Shown one piece after another: positions 4,797 through 6,406 of a DNA stretch of 6,406 bases (the first letter of the stretch is position 1; each line of letters starts with the position of its first letter). The stretch spans positions 1-6,406 of the forward strand of contig JAKEEV010001008.1 of the NCBI GenBank assembly GCA_022616395.1. The letters are read 5' to 3'. The notes under the pieces were generated by a model that saw only the letters and a list, made by a program, of their open reading frames with translations, ran no database searches and had not been told where the DNA came from. The translations under genes were made by a program, and so were the position numbers. The stretch is from Planctomycetia bacterium (GTDB lineage: Bacteria > Planctomycetota > Planctomycetia > Gemmatales > Gemmataceae).

Positions 4797-6406
4797 ATGT
4801 CCGATACACCCACCTTCGCGAATCTGCTCACGCAGTGGACCAGCGGCGGACCCGCCGGGCGCGAGCTTGTTTATACACACCTGCGCAACGATCCCGCAGC
4901 GGCCGCGGCTCTCGAAACTTCGATGCGAGACGAACTGAACGCTGATTTCCCCGCAAACCGAATCATTGCCGCCGAAGCCATGCTGGAGGTTTATCGCGAC
5001 GAAGACGCGGCGGTCGCGGCTCTGAGTTGGGTGTTGAGGCAAGGTGATCCAGGCGCGATAACGGACGCGGTTCCGCTTGTTCAGCGGCTTTCCGGGACGC
5101 GAGCCGTTCCGCTGATAAGTGATCTTGTCCTTCAAGCAAGCCAGGTACTCCGCGCGTTGCCTCCGAGCTTCCACCGCTGGGCCGGGGATACGGTTCTGCG
5201 TGAGCAACCCGAGAACGGAATCCTGTGGCTGAAGTTACTCATGCGCGCCGATGAACGAGCGAAATCCACGATGCTCATGGGGTTGGCCGAAGTCGCTCCG
5301 AGTATGGAACTGGAACTTCCTCCGCAGATCGAACCCTTTCTCCGCAACCGCCTCTTTCACTCCGGGGTCGGTTTCGCCGCTGGTGGGGCGTTGTGGCGGC
5401 TCACATGGCGGGTGAATCGCGACTGGCTCGCGTCGATTGCTCCGCGCAGTCCAGAGTTCGAGAACAATCCCCAGTTGCTCGTGTTCGTGATCGAAGTGCT
5501 GATGGAACACCTGGGCCGACGACCGGACTTGACAAAGCTCGTGCGTTCACTGTTGATCCTGCTGTCGAAGGACGCTCCTGATTCGCTTCAGCCGGTGGTT
5601 CAGTGTTTGGCGGAAGTGGGCGCGCGCGGATGGGCCGTGTTGCTTCCCTTGTTCGGAGCGCTCGACGCGGGCGACCGAATCCGCGCCGCCGTGTTCAACG
5701 CGGCCTCGGCGATCCGAAACGTTCTTCCGCTGGCTCACCATCATGCTCACGCGGTTCTACAAGCTCGCTCTCAGGGGCCGGACACGGTCTCCATCGAGTT
5801 GCTTCAATCCGCGGCTTGCGTGCTTCAAGCCATCGGGCCGGATGCCGGTTCCGCGGTGCCGGATGCGTTACAGTTGATCGTCGGTCAACCCCAAACCGGT
5901 CCGATACTCGCCGGGATGCTGCAAGCGATTGCGCCCGGTTATCCCAACGCTCTCAGCGCCATTCCGCGAACGCTCGACCAACTTCTCAGACTGAAATGGC
6001 CCTCGGTGGTGATGAAAAGCGCGTTCGCGGCTCTGGCGGAAGCGTTCGCGAATCTGCACCGAGATGGGGCCATCCGTCTTGTTGAAGATATCAGCATCGA
6101 CTCGCGCACGCTCGACTTGCTACTTCAGCAACCAGGCTGGAAGAACGCACCGCCGGAAGCGCGCAGACAGCACGCGATCGCGCTGGCGGATCGACTGAGT
6201 TCTCCGCGCGCCGAGGTGCGGACTCGCGCGGCCGAGTTACTTCGCCATTACCTCGACCAGATACCCGCGGTGTGGCCGGCTCTCGTCGCTCTTCTGACCA
6301 GCGGTGATGAAAAAACTGTGCTGGTGGTGCTGCCGTACTTCCGACACCTCACTCCGGTCTCGGAATCAGTGAGCGCGGAGTTAATCGAGTTGTTTGGCGA
6401 GCCGAA
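4797..6406 (+). CDS. Helical-repeat (HEAT/armadillo-like) protein, 3' end cut off
   Basis: An uninterrupted frame runs from ATG 4797 (MSDTPTFANLLTQW) to the window edge, giving 536 residues without a stop; the C-terminus is missing. The whole translation is rich in Ala, Leu, Val and Arg and falls into successive amphipathic helices with Pro or Gly turns, for example AVPLISDLVLQASQVL, SLLILLSKDAPDSLQPVVQ, DALQLIVGQPQTGPILAGML and RTRAAELLRHYLDQIPAVWP. This is the pattern of alpha-solenoid (HEAT/ARM-like) scaffolds that bind other proteins. There is no signal peptide, membrane helix or catalytic motif, so a cytoplasmic scaffold is most likely. A His-rich spot (LAHHHAHAV, about 314-322) is unusual but short. 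No clear Shine-Dalgarno is present; the start rests on the promoter at 4722-4750. An in-frame ATG at 4662 would add 45 residues with little resemblance to a protein start. Partner and role are not recognisable. Confidence 0.75.
   Translation, partial: MSDTPTFANLLTQWTSGGPAGRELVYTHLRNDPAAAAALETSMRDELNADFPANRIIAAEAMLEVYRDEDAAVAALSWVLRQGDPGAITDAVPLVQRLSGTRAVPLISDLVLQASQVLRALPPSFHRWAGDTVLREQPENGILWLKLLMRADERAKSTMLMGLAEVAPSMELELPPQIEPFLRNRLFHSGVGFAAGGALWRLTWRVNRDWLASIAPRSPEFENNPQLLVFVIEVLMEHLGRRPDLTKLVRSLLILLSKDAPDSLQPVVQCLAEVGARGWAVLLPLFGALDAGDRIRAAVFNAASAIRNVLPLAHHHAHAVLQARSQGPDTVSIELLQSAACVLQAIGPDAGSAVPDALQLIVGQPQTGPILAGMLQAIAPGYPNALSAIPRTLDQLLRLKWPSVVMKSAFAALAEAFANLHRDGAIRLVEDISIDSRTLDLLLQQPGWKNAPPEARRQHAIALADRLSSPRAEVRTRAAELLRHYLDQIPAVWPALVALLTSGDEKTVLVVLPYFRHLTPVSESVSAELIELFGEP

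Noticed and set aside
4310..4831. Longer 173-residue version of the zinc-finger protein
   Set aside because: The extra N-terminal 96 residues lack family similarity, and the strong AAGGAG lies directly before the internal ATG at 4543. The extension would also overlap the start of the divergent gene.

Overview
The window is about 60% GC (by eye) and looks like a planctomycete chromosome, probably from the Gemmataceae. This is an inference from three things. Short palindromic intergenic repeats of the 'ccggcctc-tgt-gaggccgg' and 'gtaggacaggc...gcctgtc' types are familiar from those genomes. Genes are loosely packed with repeat-filled gaps, and the protein set (lipid-linked-sugar type glycosyltransferases, a stand-alone DksA-type zinc finger, a long helical-repeat protein) fits. 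No rRNA, tRNA, CRISPR array, transposase or phage gene is visible.

Layout: 1-498 has no convincing gene and holds repeat-like debris. 499-2298 (+) encodes a two-domain glycosyltransferase: an N-terminal GT2 domain resembling dolichyl-phosphate-mannose synthase, joined by a short polar linker to a C-terminal STELLO-type (DUF288) domain. 2331-2420 is a large inverted repeat made of two smaller palindromes. 2456-4216 (+) encodes a polytopic membrane protein that looks like a GT-C fold glycosyltransferase. 4213-4293 is a three-unit palindromic repeat cluster that supplies the stop codon of that gene and separates it from the convergent gene at 4310-4543 (-), a 77-residue C4 zinc-finger protein of the DksA/TraR type. 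A divergent gap carries a good sigma-70-like promoter with an extended -10, followed by a long open frame (4797 to the window end, +) for an Ala/Leu-rich helical-repeat (HEAT/armadillo-like) protein that is cut off by the window.

How the genes may fit together (inference): the GT2 domain is of the type that loads a sugar onto a polyprenyl phosphate, and GT-C membrane enzymes use such lipid-linked sugars as donors outside the cytoplasmic membrane. The first two genes could therefore be a donor-synthase/transferase pair for surface glycan or protein glycosylation, with the STELLO domain adding a second, unknown glycosyl transfer. The zinc finger and helical-repeat genes are probably unrelated neighbours. 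The most notable item is the GT2-STELLO fusion. I see no defence system or other clearly new machine.
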